Positions 1-8,898 of a DNA stretch of 64,000 nucleotides are shown here, piece by piece. The position numbers were made by a program, and so were the translations under genes. The stretch is from an uncultured Dokdonia sp. GTDB taxonomy: Bacteria; Bacteroidota; Bacteroidia; Flavobacteriales; Flavobacteriaceae. The stretch's first letter is position 1, and every line of letters starts with the position of its first letter. The notes under the pieces were generated by a model. The model did not search any database and was not told where the DNA came from. It saw only the letters and a list, made by a program, of their open reading frames with translations. Location: NCBI RefSeq assembly GCF_947492815.1, contig NZ_CANLOB010000001.1, forward strand, positions 482,818 to 546,817, in the 5' to 3' direction.

Positions 1-30
1 GTTATTGTTTTTATAAGATGTTTATTCAAT

Positions 31-46
31 TGTTTCACGTGGAACA
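31..46 (-). promoter_or_regulatory. parS-like ParB-binding site
   Basis: The minus strand reads TGTTCCACGTGAAACA, which matches the published bacterial parS consensus TGTTNCACGTGAAACA at every fixed position. It lies in the gap downstream of ybeY, not inside a gene. In many bacteria parS sites cluster near oriC and often sit next to mnmG (gidA), which may begin just beyond the left edge; that neighbour cannot be seen. ParB binding is inferred. Confidence 0.8.
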
Positions 47-56
47 ATTACCTACA

Positions 57-464
57 TCATCGCTTGCTTAAATAGTAATTTTCTTTTTCTGTCATCAGGT
101 CCTGATCTACATCGGTCTTATCTTTATAACCACAATAATGCAATAATCCATGAACCATTACTCTGTGTAATTCATCTACAAAAGTCACTTCAAAATCCTT
201 TGCATTATCAGCTACTCTTTCTGTAGAAATATACACATCCCCACTCACTATAATTCCCTCTGTGTAATCAAAACTTATTACATCAGTAAGCGTGTCATGA
301 TTTAGGAATTCAACATTCATTTTATGCAAATAATCATCATCACAAAAGATATAATTAAGCTCTCCTAATTCTTTGCCTTCTTGTTGAATTACTTTATGTA
401 ACCATGTAGAAACTCGATCTGGATTTACAATTTCAAAATCGTTTGTTTTGTTAAATTCAATCAT
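57..464 (-). CDS. ybeY: YbeY endoribonuclease / rRNA maturation factor
   Basis: A 135-residue protein of the UPF0054/YbeY family, a metal-dependent single-strand RNase involved in 16S rRNA 3' maturation and ribosome quality control in the cytoplasm. The C-terminal half has the metal motif as HGLLHYCGYKDKTD. The first two histidines of HxxxHxxxxxH are present, but the third is replaced in the GYKDK segment. I recall this change in other Bacteroidota YbeY proteins. Length is usual for the family. Its start overlaps the end of the upstream DUF4175 gene by 8 nt, so the two are probably co-transcribed and translationally coupled. Identification is secure. Confidence 0.93.
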   Translation of the reverse strand: MIEFNKTNDFEIVNPDRVSTWLHKVIQQEGKELGELNYIFCDDDYLHKMNVEFLNHDTLTDVISFDYTEGIIVSGDVYISTERVADNAKDFEVTFVDELHRVMVHGLLHYCGYKDKTDVDQDLMTEKENYYLSKR

Positions 465-3400
465 TGTCTTTTTGAAAATAGTCTTGTACTTTCTTCTTGT
501 ATTCTTCTTTTAAAGGAAGCGTTTTTCTATTTAAAATTTCAGTGGTGTTAAAATATTTCTTAGCTTTTTCAATAGAAGAATTTACAGGATTTGCATAGTT
601 TTTTAAATTAGTGTTTGATTCTCTTTTCTCTTCTTCACCCTGTTGAAAAGTAGCTTCTTTCAATTTTAATAACTCATGTTTTAATTGTGTCATTCTTTCT
701 AAGGTTTCATTATTAAAACCTTTGTCTAGTAATTGCTGTTCTACATCTTTCATGTCTTTCACCAATTGCTCAGCATCATCACCTAAACCACTTTTACGAA
801 TCTCGTCTTCTAATTGTTGACGTAGTTTTTGTTGTTCTTTATAGATTTCATATAACAATCCTTGTTCATATTCATCACCTTCCCCTTGGTTTTCTCCTTC
901 CCCATTTTGTTCTCCTTCTCCACGACCGTCTTTTCCATTTTGACCTCCTTGACCTTGTCCTTCTCCCTGTCCTTCTCCTTCACCTTGTCCCTCTCCTTCT
1001 CCTTGACCTTCTTGTCCTTCTCCACTTTCTCCATTTTCACCCTCACCATCTTCACCCTTATCGCCTTCTTTACCTTCTCCAGGTTTACTTCCTTCTTGCA
1101 TTTTTTTATTCAACTCTTCTTGACTTTGAATAATATCTGGTAACTGTTGTCCTCTTCCCTGACCTTGGCCTTGACCCTGGCCTTGTCCTTGGCCTTGTCC
1201 TTGGCCTTGACCACTCATTTGGTTATTCATTTGATCTAAAGAACTACTTAAAAAATCTGCTAATTCATTTGCGCCTGTAACCACATATTGCTGACTACTT
1301 ACTCCCTGAATAATTTGATTATCTGCTAGACGCTCCAATGCTTTGCTGATATTAAAATCAATCTCTGTTAAAGACTCATTTATTGTCTCATCAAGTTCTG
1401 GCCTACGCAATGCAAGTGCGTATAAACTATCATCTATATGTTGGAAGTTTTGCTTTAATACATTTTGACGTCTCAACTTATTTGCAAAGTTTGGATTCTT
1501 ATCATCCATCGCTCTGAAGTCTTTCATGACGCCTTCTTCTTCAAAAGAAAATACAAGTAAATTATCCAATATCTGTCGTAGCATTTCAGCATCTTCCTCC
1601 ATTCCTTGTTCCCCGGATTGTTGCATTTGAGATTGCATAGCTTGACTCATTTGCTTCATCTTTTGCGCAGCCTTTTTTTGTTTTTTCTGCGCTTCAGATT
1701 TACTAGAAGGTTTTCCATCTTGTTCTTGCTGTTCTTGTTTTTCTAGTTCATCACTAGCCCCTTCTTGTTCTTCTTTAATTTCTTCTTGCTTTTTTTCATC
1801 AGAAGGAATATCCATAGGTTTTTTTAAACCTTCATTTTCTTTTTCAAGATCCTTGATCTCTTCTTCTAATTTCTTGAACTCTTCATTTAATTTTTCCTGT
1901 TCCTCTTTCGTATTTTCTTCTCCTTCTTTTTTACTAAGCTCCTCTTGTTTGTTTGCAAGTTTTTCTAAATCACGTGCAATCTTCTCAGCTTTTTTCTGAA
2001 CGTAATAACGCTTAGTTAGTTCAACCATTTGCTCTAGATTACGTTTATTATTTTTATTTTGCTTTTGTAACTTTTCTAGTTTTTCAGAAAGTTCTTCTTT
2101 GCTAATTTTTTCACGAAGCTTCTCCAATTCTTCTAATAGCTTCTCGTTTTCTTTTGCTTTCTTTTCCTGTCGTTCTAAACGTTCTTTTAATCGCTCTTTC
2201 TCTTCATCAGTTAATTCTTCATCTTTTTGAAACTCTTCTAAATTTTCCTTTAATTGTTTAGAAAAATCTTTCATAAGTTCTTCTTGCTGCTTTTGTCTTT
2301 TTAAGAAGTTCTCAAGTTTCTTTTGATCATTAAAATTAAGTTCTTTCTTTTCTTTTTGCGTACGCGAAATTTCTTCTAACTCTTTCTCACCTTCTTTTAA
2401 TTTTTCTAGTGATTTATCAAGTCCTGAAATTGCTTTGTTTTGCTGCTCTAATTGTTGTTGTTCTAATTCGCTTTCTGTAAACTTTACAAAACTAAACACA
2501 GTACTCTTTGTGCTTTTATAATTATGGATCGCATCATTGTCAAAAACTTCAAAGTAATATTCATAATTTACTCCTTCTTGCAATTGAAGTGTATCAGGAA
2601 ATGCGTAGATAAACTGATCTACATTTCCTTTTGAAATAGCTATATTTTTATATTGCTTAGCCTCCGACTTAGATGGATAGTATACGAGACGTAACTTGGT
2701 AAGTCCATAATCATCACTTACTTTTCCATAAAAATAATTTTGTTGATTACTCACACTATCTGTCTTCACCTCAAGATTCATTTGTGGAAATTCATCTTTA
2801 ATAGTTTGTAAATTATAGGCAAGATTCTCAAAATTCTTTAACGCCTCATTACTTGTGCTTACTTCATAGGGCGTATTTTTATAGATACGTTGTGATAGAC
2901 TATATGCTGTTGTGGTGTTTTCTTTTTTTGCTTTCGCGAAAGCGTATAAAGTATCCTTCAATACCAACTCCACCTGTTCTGTTTCACGTGTATCAAGCAT
3001 CCAAGTAACTTTCGTGCCTTCAGGAACAATTGCATTTCCTGTGTTTTTAATGCGCTCTGTTGCCTTTTTAGTATGAAAAGGATAGTTTAGCTCCATTTCA
3101 AAATTTACGAGCACCGGAACCTTTAAAACCTCTAGATTATATTCTTGAGAGGTTACTTTATTTGCTTGTATGTAAAAAGAAATGTTGTCTGTAGGTTGCT
3201 CAAATGTGAAACTATATTCACCTGGAGCTATTTGTTGTAAAAAATAAGTCTCATTATTGAAATGTATCGATGCTTCGTCAGGTACCACATCTCCTACCGT
3301 ACGTACTTCTAGTTTATAATTTCGATTCTCTACCGCTTGTAACTCTTCATTTACAATAAAGAAACTAAACGGTGCAGGTGGCTCATAGGCTTCACTATAA

Positions 3401-3951
3401 TTTACAACACGTTCATAACTAGATGAAAACACCTCATCTTTACCTGTATAATTAGCAATTAAAAAAACCACAACTGGTATCGCAGCATATTTTAGGTACT
3501 TGATATTCTTTTTAAAATTAATGGCTAAACGAAAAGGAATAGGCTCTAATTCTTGGCTTTTTTGTTCTACACTAGCCAACATCAATTCAGAATCTTGTGA
3601 GACACGATGTAATTGGAGTGTGTTGATCAATTTATCACTTACTTCTGGAAAGTAATTTCCAATCATTTGTGCTGCATCTGTATAATCTATTCCTTTAGAC
3701 AATTTAAACAATCTTGCTAGCGGTATGATGATAAACTTAGCAAGCAGTGTAACTTCCACTCCTATAAAAAGCCAAAATAAGACCGTCCTTCCCGTAGGAC
3801 TTAACCAGAAAAAATACTCTATTAAGAGTGTAAGTAAAAAGTAGAGTACACCAAAAGCAAAAAACAGAATAGCTCCTTTTAATAACTCATTGGTGTAATA
3901 TTTACGGATGAAGCGTTCCAGCTTCTGTTCTATGTTTTTAAATTTATTCAA
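457..3951 (-). CDS. DUF4175 family large membrane coiled-coil protein
   Basis: A 1164-residue protein. Two hydrophobic segments lie near residues 20-46 and 54-77 and a third near 150-167. They are followed by a beta-rich region, a very long K/E/Q-rich coiled coil (about 500-780), and a low-complexity GQGQ and GEGE tract (about 905-1030). The architecture fits the Bacteroidota DUF4175 family, whose biochemical role is unknown. It probably sits in the inner membrane with a long charged domain. The gene overlaps ybeY by 8 nt and is overlapped by the MORN-repeat gene by 4 nt, giving a three-gene operon. Residues near 334-339 (YAFAKA) are encoded by a copy of the window's palindrome. Confidence 0.8.
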   Translation of the reverse strand: MNKFKNIEQKLERFIRKYYTNELLKGAILFFAFGVLYFLLTLLIEYFFWLSPTGRTVLFWLFIGVEVTLLAKFIIIPLARLFKLSKGIDYTDAAQMIGNYFPEVSDKLINTLQLHRVSQDSELMLASVEQKSQELEPIPFRLAINFKKNIKYLKYAAIPVVVFLIANYTGKDEVFSSSYERVVNYSEAYEPPAPFSFFIVNEELQAVENRNYKLEVRTVGDVVPDEASIHFNNETYFLQQIAPGEYSFTFEQPTDNISFYIQANKVTSQEYNLEVLKVPVLVNFEMELNYPFHTKKATERIKNTGNAIVPEGTKVTWMLDTRETEQVELVLKDTLYAFAKAKKENTTTAYSLSQRIYKNTPYEVSTSNEALKNFENLAYNLQTIKDEFPQMNLEVKTDSVSNQQNYFYGKVSDDYGLTKLRLVYYPSKSEAKQYKNIAISKGNVDQFIYAFPDTLQLQEGVNYEYYFEVFDNDAIHNYKSTKSTVFSFVKFTESELEQQQLEQQNKAISGLDKSLEKLKEGEKELEEISRTQKEKKELNFNDQKKLENFLKRQKQQEELMKDFSKQLKENLEEFQKDEELTDEEKERLKERLERQEKKAKENEKLLEELEKLREKISKEELSEKLEKLQKQNKNNKRNLEQMVELTKRYYVQKKAEKIARDLEKLANKQEELSKKEGEENTKEEQEKLNEEFKKLEEEIKDLEKENEGLKKPMDIPSDEKKQEEIKEEQEGASDELEKQEQQEQDGKPSSKSEAQKKQKKAAQKMKQMSQAMQSQMQQSGEQGMEEDAEMLRQILDNLLVFSFEEEGVMKDFRAMDDKNPNFANKLRRQNVLKQNFQHIDDSLYALALRRPELDETINESLTEIDFNISKALERLADNQIIQGVSSQQYVVTGANELADFLSSSLDQMNNQMSGQGQGQGQGQGQGQGQGQGRGQQLPDIIQSQEELNKKMQEGSKPGEGKEGDKGEDGEGENGESGEGQEGQGEGEGQGEGEGQGEGQGQGGQNGKDGRGEGEQNGEGENQGEGDEYEQGLLYEIYKEQQKLRQQLEDEIRKSGLGDDAEQLVKDMKDVEQQLLDKGFNNETLERMTQLKHELLKLKEATFQQGEEEKRESNTNLKNYANPVNSSIEKAKKYFNTTEILNRKTLPLKEEYKKKVQDYFQKDND
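1150..1216 (-). repeat. Gly-Gln microsatellite inside the DUF4175 gene
   Basis: Tandem 6-nt units, read on the plus strand as variants of CCTTGG and CCTTGA, encode an alternating Gly-Gln run in the minus-strand gene. The tract is a candidate for slippage in multiples of 6 nt, which would change protein length without shifting frame. Confidence 0.75.
2930..2943. repeat. GCTTTCGCGAAAGC palindrome, perfect core
   Basis: Copy inside the DUF4175 gene, read in frame as YAFAKA. The right side extends to GCGTATA and the left side is degenerate. Confidence 0.95.
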
Positions 3952-5054
3952 TCTTCTATTCTAAAAGTTAATGGTATACTAAATGAGACATTTATTAACA
4001 GATTATGTGCCATCGCTGGTTTTTGAGTAGGTACGCTTTCTATAATTTCTTCCGCTACCTCTTCAAAGGCATCTGGTCCTTCTGATCTCATTTTTATTTT
4101 ATCTGTTTCTCCTAAGGTATTGATTACAAAACTTACATATACTTTTGATTCAAAACCTTTTCTGTACATCCTATCAGGAAATTCAAAATTCTGCTTTACA
4201 TGTTTTACAATTATTTTGTGGAGTTTTTTCTTTTCTTCTATGACGCCTAAGAAAACATCTTTTTTATTAGACTTAATGGCTTCTCCATTTTGCTTGTATA
4301 ACGTAAACGATTTTATTTTTCCTTTTTTGTTATATACTTCTTTACTCGCTATTTTTCCATTTTCTCTATACCAAGTCCAGTCGCCTATTTGATTTCCTTC
4401 TACATATTCACCTTTTCCATATGTTTGTCCGTTTTCATAAAAGGTTTCATACGTTCCGTGTAGATTTCCATTTTTATAATTTTTAGAACTACTTACTTGT
4501 CCATTGTCATAAAAATATTGAGAAAGGCCTTCTAACTCTCCATCTATGTAATTTCCTTTAAAGTATAATTCTCCATTAGGGTGTATACGTTCATTATATC
4601 CATCAGATTCCCCATCTTTCCAATTCCATTCATACAATTCTTTTCCTTCATCGTAATAGTATGCCTTTCCTTGTAAAGTATCTTTTTTATAAACTACTTT
4701 ACGTTGTATTTTTCCTTCACGATAATAAATCCAAGTACCTTCTTTCAAATCATCTTGGTAATTGCCTTGTTTTTCTACAACACCCTTTTTATCATAACTT
4801 ATAAAAGCACCTTGCTTTTTTCCTTGGCGATCTTCTGTATAAGAAGCTTTAAGTTCTGGTTGTTTTGTAAACCTAAAAAACTCCTCAATACTGTATTCAT
4901 CATCGTTTTCTTTAGATTTTATCTCATAATAATTGGATAATTCTTTAGTTCCTACACTATGATCATACCTAAAATACGTAGTATCTATGTCTTGCCCATA
5001 GGATAAAGTATTAAAAACCAATACATTAATTAAACTAAGTAAAATATATTTCAA
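3948..5054 (-). CDS. MORN/YwqK-repeat protein with TonB C-terminal-like domain
   Basis: A 368-residue exported protein. An N-terminal signal peptide ends around SYGQ. Residues about 75-265 carry repeated MORN_2/YwqK-type units such as GEYVEGNQIGDWTWYRENGK and NGELYFKGNYIDGELEG. The last 80 residues resemble a TonB C-terminal domain (KVYVSFVINTLGETDKIKM, then a PTQKPAM segment). MORN_2 repeats are common in secreted Bacteroidota proteins of unknown role. The stop overlaps the start of the downstream DUF4175 gene by 4 nt, so it is the first gene of the operon. No specific function can be assigned. Confidence 0.75.
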   Translation of the reverse strand: MKYILLSLINVLVFNTLSYGQDIDTTYFRYDHSVGTKELSNYYEIKSKENDDEYSIEEFFRFTKQPELKASYTEDRQGKKQGAFISYDKKGVVEKQGNYQDDLKEGTWIYYREGKIQRKVVYKKDTLQGKAYYYDEGKELYEWNWKDGESDGYNERIHPNGELYFKGNYIDGELEGLSQYFYDNGQVSSSKNYKNGNLHGTYETFYENGQTYGKGEYVEGNQIGDWTWYRENGKIASKEVYNKKGKIKSFTLYKQNGEAIKSNKKDVFLGVIEEKKKLHKIIVKHVKQNFEFPDRMYRKGFESKVYVSFVINTLGETDKIKMRSEGPDAFEEVAEEIIESVPTQKPAMAHNLLINVSFSIPLTFRIED

Positions 5055-5150
5055 TTTAAAAGCTTTATAAAGTTAACCCCTAAAACTACAATTTTATTAT
5101 GTTTTCTAAATAGTATACTTTTATAACGCCTTGTTAAAATTTATAACTAT

Positions 5151-6203
5151 ATGAAAGATTTAAAATATTTATCAGCATATCTTGTGCCATTATGTGCATT
5201 TATAGGGGTTTTTCTTCAAGGTTTTTGGTCTTTTTTGACACCTATTTATGCCTTTGCTTTGGTTCCTATTTTAGAACTTCTTTTTCCCGTAAATGACACT
5301 AATATTTCTGAGGAAGAAAAGCAATCCAAAGCTTCCTTACATTGGACAGATTTTCTATTATATCTTAATGTTGTAGTCGTTTTTGGATTGTTGTACTTTA
5401 CAATTACTACAATTACCTCACAAGACATTGCTACCTACGAACTTGTAGGTTTTATTTTTTCTTGTGGTATTGTTATAGGTTCAAATGGAATTAATGTTGC
5501 CCACGAGCTAGGGCATCGTGATAGTAAAATAGAGCAGTTTTTAGGAAAATTATTATTGCTTCCCGCATTATACATGCACTTTTTTATAGAACATAATTTT
5601 GGGCATCACCTGAAGGCTGCGACTCCTGAAGATCCTGCTACTGCAAAATATAATCAGTCATTATATCATTTCTGGGTTACCTCTATTACAAGACAATATA
5701 CAAGCTCTTGGCGCATCCAACTAGATTTATTAAAAAGAGAAAAACGTTCTTTTCTATCTTATAAAAATGATATGTTTTGGTATACTATTTTTCAGATAGT
5801 ATATCTATATGCTGGATACCATTTCTTTGGGTTTTTAGGGTTTAAAGTATTACTATTTGCTGCTATTTCTGGATTTTTACTTTTAGAAACTATCAACTAT
5901 ATAGAGCATTATGGTTTGCGTCGTAAAAAGAAAGAAAGTGGTCGTTATGAGCGTGTACGAGAAGTACACTCTTGGAATAGCAATCATGTTTTTGGACGTA
6001 TTATGTTATTTGAATTAACACGTCATAGTGATCATCATTACAGAGCTAATAAGAAATTCCAATTATTGGATTATCATGAGATCAGTCCACAATTACCGTA
6101 TGGATATCCTACTAGTATGGTCTTATCCCTCTTCCCTCCTATTTGGTTTAAAATTATGAATAAGCGAGTTCCTAAAGATCAAAAGGTACTTGCTACTTCT
6201 TAA
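5151..6203 (+). CDS. AlkB-like alkane 1-monooxygenase (membrane di-iron hydroxylase)
   Basis: A 350-residue integral membrane protein with all AlkB-family histidine boxes in order: HELGH (about 118), EHNFGHH (about 145), the diagnostic NYIEHYGL motif (about 247) and LTRHSDHHYRA (about 292). These bind the di-iron centre that hydroxylates terminal carbons of alkanes or related chains. Hydrophobic segments near 10-35, 60-85, 95-115 and 205-245 fit the family fold. No rubredoxin or rubredoxin reductase gene is adjacent, so the electron donor must be elsewhere. Substrate is unproven. The gene is divergent from the MORN operon. Confidence 0.88.
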   Translation: MKDLKYLSAYLVPLCAFIGVFLQGFWSFLTPIYAFALVPILELLFPVNDTNISEEEKQSKASLHWTDFLLYLNVVVVFGLLYFTITTITSQDIATYELVGFIFSCGIVIGSNGINVAHELGHRDSKIEQFLGKLLLLPALYMHFFIEHNFGHHLKAATPEDPATAKYNQSLYHFWVTSITRQYTSSWRIQLDLLKREKRSFLSYKNDMFWYTIFQIVYLYAGYHFFGFLGFKVLLFAAISGFLLLETINYIEHYGLRRKKKESGRYERVREVHSWNSNHVFGRIMLFELTRHSDHHYRANKKFQLLDYHEISPQLPYGYPTSMVLSLFPPIWFKIMNKRVPKDQKVLATS

Positions 6204-6302
6204 ATTACAATGTATAAAACCAAATAGCATTGGTGGTTATTTAAAAGGATTTGTAAATTTTTATACAAATTCATTTTAAATTTTGCGTTACCATATTACT
6301 CA

Positions 6303-6329
6303 AATAAGCGAGTTCCTGAAGATCAAAAG
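6303..6329 (+). repeat. duplicated fragment of the hydroxylase 3' end
   Basis: These 27 nt match 6159-6185, near the end of the preceding gene, at 26 of 27 positions, and are again followed shortly by TTCTTAAA. It is a partial downstream duplication of the gene's tail. No start codon or function is apparent. Confidence 0.85.
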
Positions 6330-6365
6330 CCTAACGTTTCTTAAACTCATTAAAAAAAGAAATTT

Positions 6366-6404
6366 AAAACCCTCATCCCAACCTTCTTCTTTTAGGAGAA
6401 GGAG
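6366..6404. repeat. AAAACCCTCAT dispersed element, copy 1
   Basis: The sequence starts AAAACCCTCAT and ends in a short inverted repeat (CCTTCT...AGAAGG) followed by a T-rich run. A second version is at 18804-18838. Here it could also terminate transcription of the hydroxylase gene. Confidence 0.6.
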
Positions 6405-6439
6405 TTTGTTTTTTTTAAGATTTTACTAAAGCAAACATT

Positions 6440-6447
6440 TATCTTTG
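6440..6447 (+). promoter_or_regulatory. flavobacterial -7 box for gltX
   Basis: TATCTTTG matches the TAnnTTTG consensus and is followed by C, 20 nt before the gltX ATG. No clear TTG -33 element is seen. Confidence 0.6.
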
Positions 6448-6467
6448 CACCCTTAAAATGATACATT

Positions 6468-7985
6468 ATGTCTCAACAAGTAAGAGTGCGTTTTGCACCT
6501 AGCCCAACAGGACCATTACATATAGGAGGTGTTCGTACAGCACTTTTCAATTATCTTTTTGCAAAGAAGCATAACGGTACATTCGTATTGCGTATAGAAG
6601 ATACCGATCAAAACAGGTATGTTCCTGGTGCTGAAGAATATATTAAAGAAAGTTTACACTGGTGTGGAATCCCTTTTGATGAAGGACCAGGTCGTGAAGG
6701 TGATTTCGGACCTTATAGACAGAGTGAGCGTAAAGAGACGTATTCCGCTTTCGCGAAAGCGTTATTAGATTCAGGAAATGCATACTATGCTTTTGACACT
6801 GCAGAGCAACTTGCTGCACAAAGAAGCCAACTAGAAACTGAAGGAAAAACCTTTATTTACAATTGGCATAATCGTATGCAATTAGATAACTCTTTGGTAC
6901 TTTCTGCCGAAGAGGTTCAGCAACGTATTGATGCAGGAGAAGCTTACGTTATTCGTTTTAAAGCACCACAAGATGAAACATTGTATTTACAAGACGAGGT
7001 TCGTGGGGATATTAGAATAGATACAAATATTCTGGATGATAAAGTACTTTTCAAATCTGATGGAATGCCTACCTATCACCTAGCAAACATTGTAGATGAC
7101 CATTTGATGGAAATCACACACGTAATACGTGGAGAAGAGTGGTTACCATCGCTTGCTTTGCATATATTGTTATATCGTGCTTTTGGTTGGGATGCTCCTA
7201 AGTTTGCACACCTTCCTTTAATTCTTAAACCTGTAGGAAAAGGAAAACTAGGCAAACGAGATGGTGATAAATTAGGGTTTCCAGTATTTCCATTACAATG
7301 GACAAATCCTGAAACAAATGAGATTACATCAGGCTACAGAGAAGATGGATATTTTCCAGAAGCTGTTGTTAATATGCTTGCTTTCCTAGGATGGAATCCA
7401 GGAACAGAGCAAGAGATTTTTTCTTTAGAAGAACTAGTAGCCGCTTTTGATCTTACACGTGTAAATAAAGCTGGTGCTAAATTTGATCCAGAAAAAACAA
7501 AGTGGTTCCAACAACATTATTTACAACATACTTCTAATGATGTAGTATCTGCTCAATTTATAGAGCTTCTTACAAATAAAGGTGTTGAGACTTCTTTAGA
7601 CTATGTAACAACCATTACGGGTCTTATAAAAGAACGTGCCACTTTCGTATCTGATTTATGGAATTTAGGAAGTTATTTCTTTGAAGCTCCTACATCTTAT
7701 GATGAAAAAGCAGCTAAAAAAGGATGGAAAGAAGATACAGGAGCGCTTATGGAAAAGGTAGTAACCGTTATAGAAAACGTAGCAACTTTTGATGCTCCTA
7801 CCCTTCAAGATGCTGTAAAAGGATGGATTACAAGTAATGAGTTAGGTTTCGGAAAAGTAATGCAACCATTTCGATTAAGTCTTGTTGGTGCGATGCAAGG
7901 ACCTGACGTATTTGCTATTGCTGCAACTATTGGTAAAAAAGAAACTATTGCTCGTATTCAAAAAGCAATAGAGACTTTATCATAA
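6468..7985 (+). CDS. gltX: glutamyl-tRNA synthetase
   Basis: A 505-residue class I aminoacyl-tRNA synthetase that charges tRNA-Glu in the cytoplasm. The HIGH motif is PLHIGGVRTAL (about 17-27). The KMSKS-equivalent loop reads KLGKRDGDKLGFP (about 257-269), with Gly where KLSKR normally has Ser. The C-terminal anticodon-binding region is complete and length is normal for Bacteroidota. The palindrome at 6746-6761 encodes AFAKA in a helix near residue 94 without an obvious insertion relative to the family pattern. A good TAnnTTTG promoter box precedes the gene and a strong hairpin follows it. The product is secure; the effect of the KMSKS change is unknown. Confidence 0.97.
   Translation: MSQQVRVRFAPSPTGPLHIGGVRTALFNYLFAKKHNGTFVLRIEDTDQNRYVPGAEEYIKESLHWCGIPFDEGPGREGDFGPYRQSERKETYSAFAKALLDSGNAYYAFDTAEQLAAQRSQLETEGKTFIYNWHNRMQLDNSLVLSAEEVQQRIDAGEAYVIRFKAPQDETLYLQDEVRGDIRIDTNILDDKVLFKSDGMPTYHLANIVDDHLMEITHVIRGEEWLPSLALHILLYRAFGWDAPKFAHLPLILKPVGKGKLGKRDGDKLGFPVFPLQWTNPETNEITSGYREDGYFPEAVVNMLAFLGWNPGTEQEIFSLEELVAAFDLTRVNKAGAKFDPEKTKWFQQHYLQHTSNDVVSAQFIELLTNKGVETSLDYVTTITGLIKERATFVSDLWNLGSYFFEAPTSYDEKAAKKGWKEDTGALMEKVVTVIENVATFDAPTLQDAVKGWITSNELGFGKVMQPFRLSLVGAMQGPDVFAIAATIGKKETIARIQKAIETLS
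6747..6760. repeat. GCTTTCGCGAAAGC palindrome, perfect core
   Basis: Copy inside gltX, read as SAFAKA. The flanking C/G pair extends it to 16 nt (6746-6761). Confidence 0.95.
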
Positions 7986-7993
7986 ATTATGAA

Positions 7994-8060
7994 TGTCTAT
8001 TCGAGCGCAGTGGAGAATCATCGCTCTTCAAACTAGTTCTCGACTGCGCTCGAACGGACA
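7994..8060. terminator. long inverted repeat between convergent genes
   Basis: The arm at 8000-8017 (TTCGAGCGCAGTGGAGAA) pairs with 8037-8054 (TTCTCGACTGCGCTCGAA) with one mismatch, and TGT/ACA extend the stem outward. It separates the convergent gltX and beta-barrel genes and probably ends both transcripts. The TTCTCGACTGCGCTCGAA arm resembles a dispersed flavobacterial intergenic repeat I remember; only one copy is in this window. Confidence 0.75.
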
Positions 8061-8064
8061 CTAT

Positions 8065-8739
8065 TTATAAATAGAATACAACCCCAGCAGAGATGAAAGA
8101 AGCAGTTCCTTTAAAATCTCTAGCTTCTGAGTCTATAAGCTCTAAATCTTGTTTATTTAATCCATTAAGAATATTGGTAACTCCATATTGATATTGTACA
8201 GTAAGACGTACATTTTCAAAACCACCTGTTAGTCCAACAACTGCAAAAGGATTAATTTTTGATATTTCTTCTATATCACTTCCTGTTAAATTTGAAAATC
8301 CAGCAATTCTTGTATCAGCCTGTCCATCATCTTTAAGGTTCATTTTACCATTCACAAGTAATGCAGGTCCAAAATCTATCGCTAAATTTTGTCCTATCAA
8401 ATTATAACTTACTAAGAAATTAAGTTGCGCTCCTATAAAATTATAATCTATTTGATTGTCTATCGCCTGGCTTGCACCTGCTCCTTGAACAGAGACATTG
8501 GCACTCATAAAATCAATACCATATACAATACCCCAATTGTTATAGAGACGTCCTCGGGTCGTAAATCCTCCTTGAAATCCTTCACTGCCATCTATATCAA
8601 GATTATCACTATCTATAGCCGTAAGTAAAATTCTTCCTTGTAATCCTATTCTATTATAACTACCTGTATTACGATGAGATTGTGCAAAAGTACAACCAAC
8701 ACTTGCTAAGAATATAAAAATAAAAAGGTGTAATTTCAT
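8065..8739 (-). CDS. outer-membrane beta-barrel protein, PorT-like
   Basis: A 224-residue protein from the MKLHLFIFIF start. The signal peptide ends at CTFAQ, and the body has alternating strands ending in the aromatic terminal strand GVVFYL typical of outer-membrane barrels. A longer ORF starts at 8841, but a TAnnTTTG promoter box lies inside that extension and the signal peptide begins at 8739, so the shorter start is chosen. It resembles the broad Bacteroidota outer-membrane beta-barrel families. No substrate or partner can be named. Confidence 0.7.
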   Translation of the reverse strand: MKLHLFIFIFLASVGCTFAQSHRNTGSYNRIGLQGRILLTAIDSDNLDIDGSEGFQGGFTTRGRLYNNWGIVYGIDFMSANVSVQGAGASQAIDNQIDYNFIGAQLNFLVSYNLIGQNLAIDFGPALLVNGKMNLKDDGQADTRIAGFSNLTGSDIEEISKINPFAVVGLTGGFENVRLTVQYQYGVTNILNGLNKQDLELIDSEARDFKGTASFISAGVVFYL

Positions 8740-8788
8740 AGAGATTTGGGGAATTAAGATTGGAGTTATAGTTCGTTTGTTAAGGTCG

Positions 8789-8796
8789 CAAATGTA
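8789..8796 (-). promoter_or_regulatory. flavobacterial -7 box for the beta-barrel gene
   Basis: TACATTTG followed by C on the minus strand, about 50 nt before the preferred start at 8739. Confidence 0.55.
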
Positions 8797-8898
8797 GTAA
8801 ATACTAAAAGACTTGTTACTTTTTAGGTATAACGTAGACATATATGTAGTTATTTTAATAACTTCAACACTTTAATTCACTAACTAAAAAAGATTATT

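Noticed and set aside
810..1143. Long overlapping ORFs on both strands within the DUF4175 gene
   Set aside because: They are shadows of the low-complexity Gly/Gln/Glu tract and have Lys/Glu or Phe/Ser runs typical of alternate frames.
1150..1216. Regular 6-nt units as a CRISPR-like or VNTR array
   Set aside because: They are codons of a Gly-Gln run without spacers. No CRISPR repeat-spacer pattern or cas gene is found in the window.
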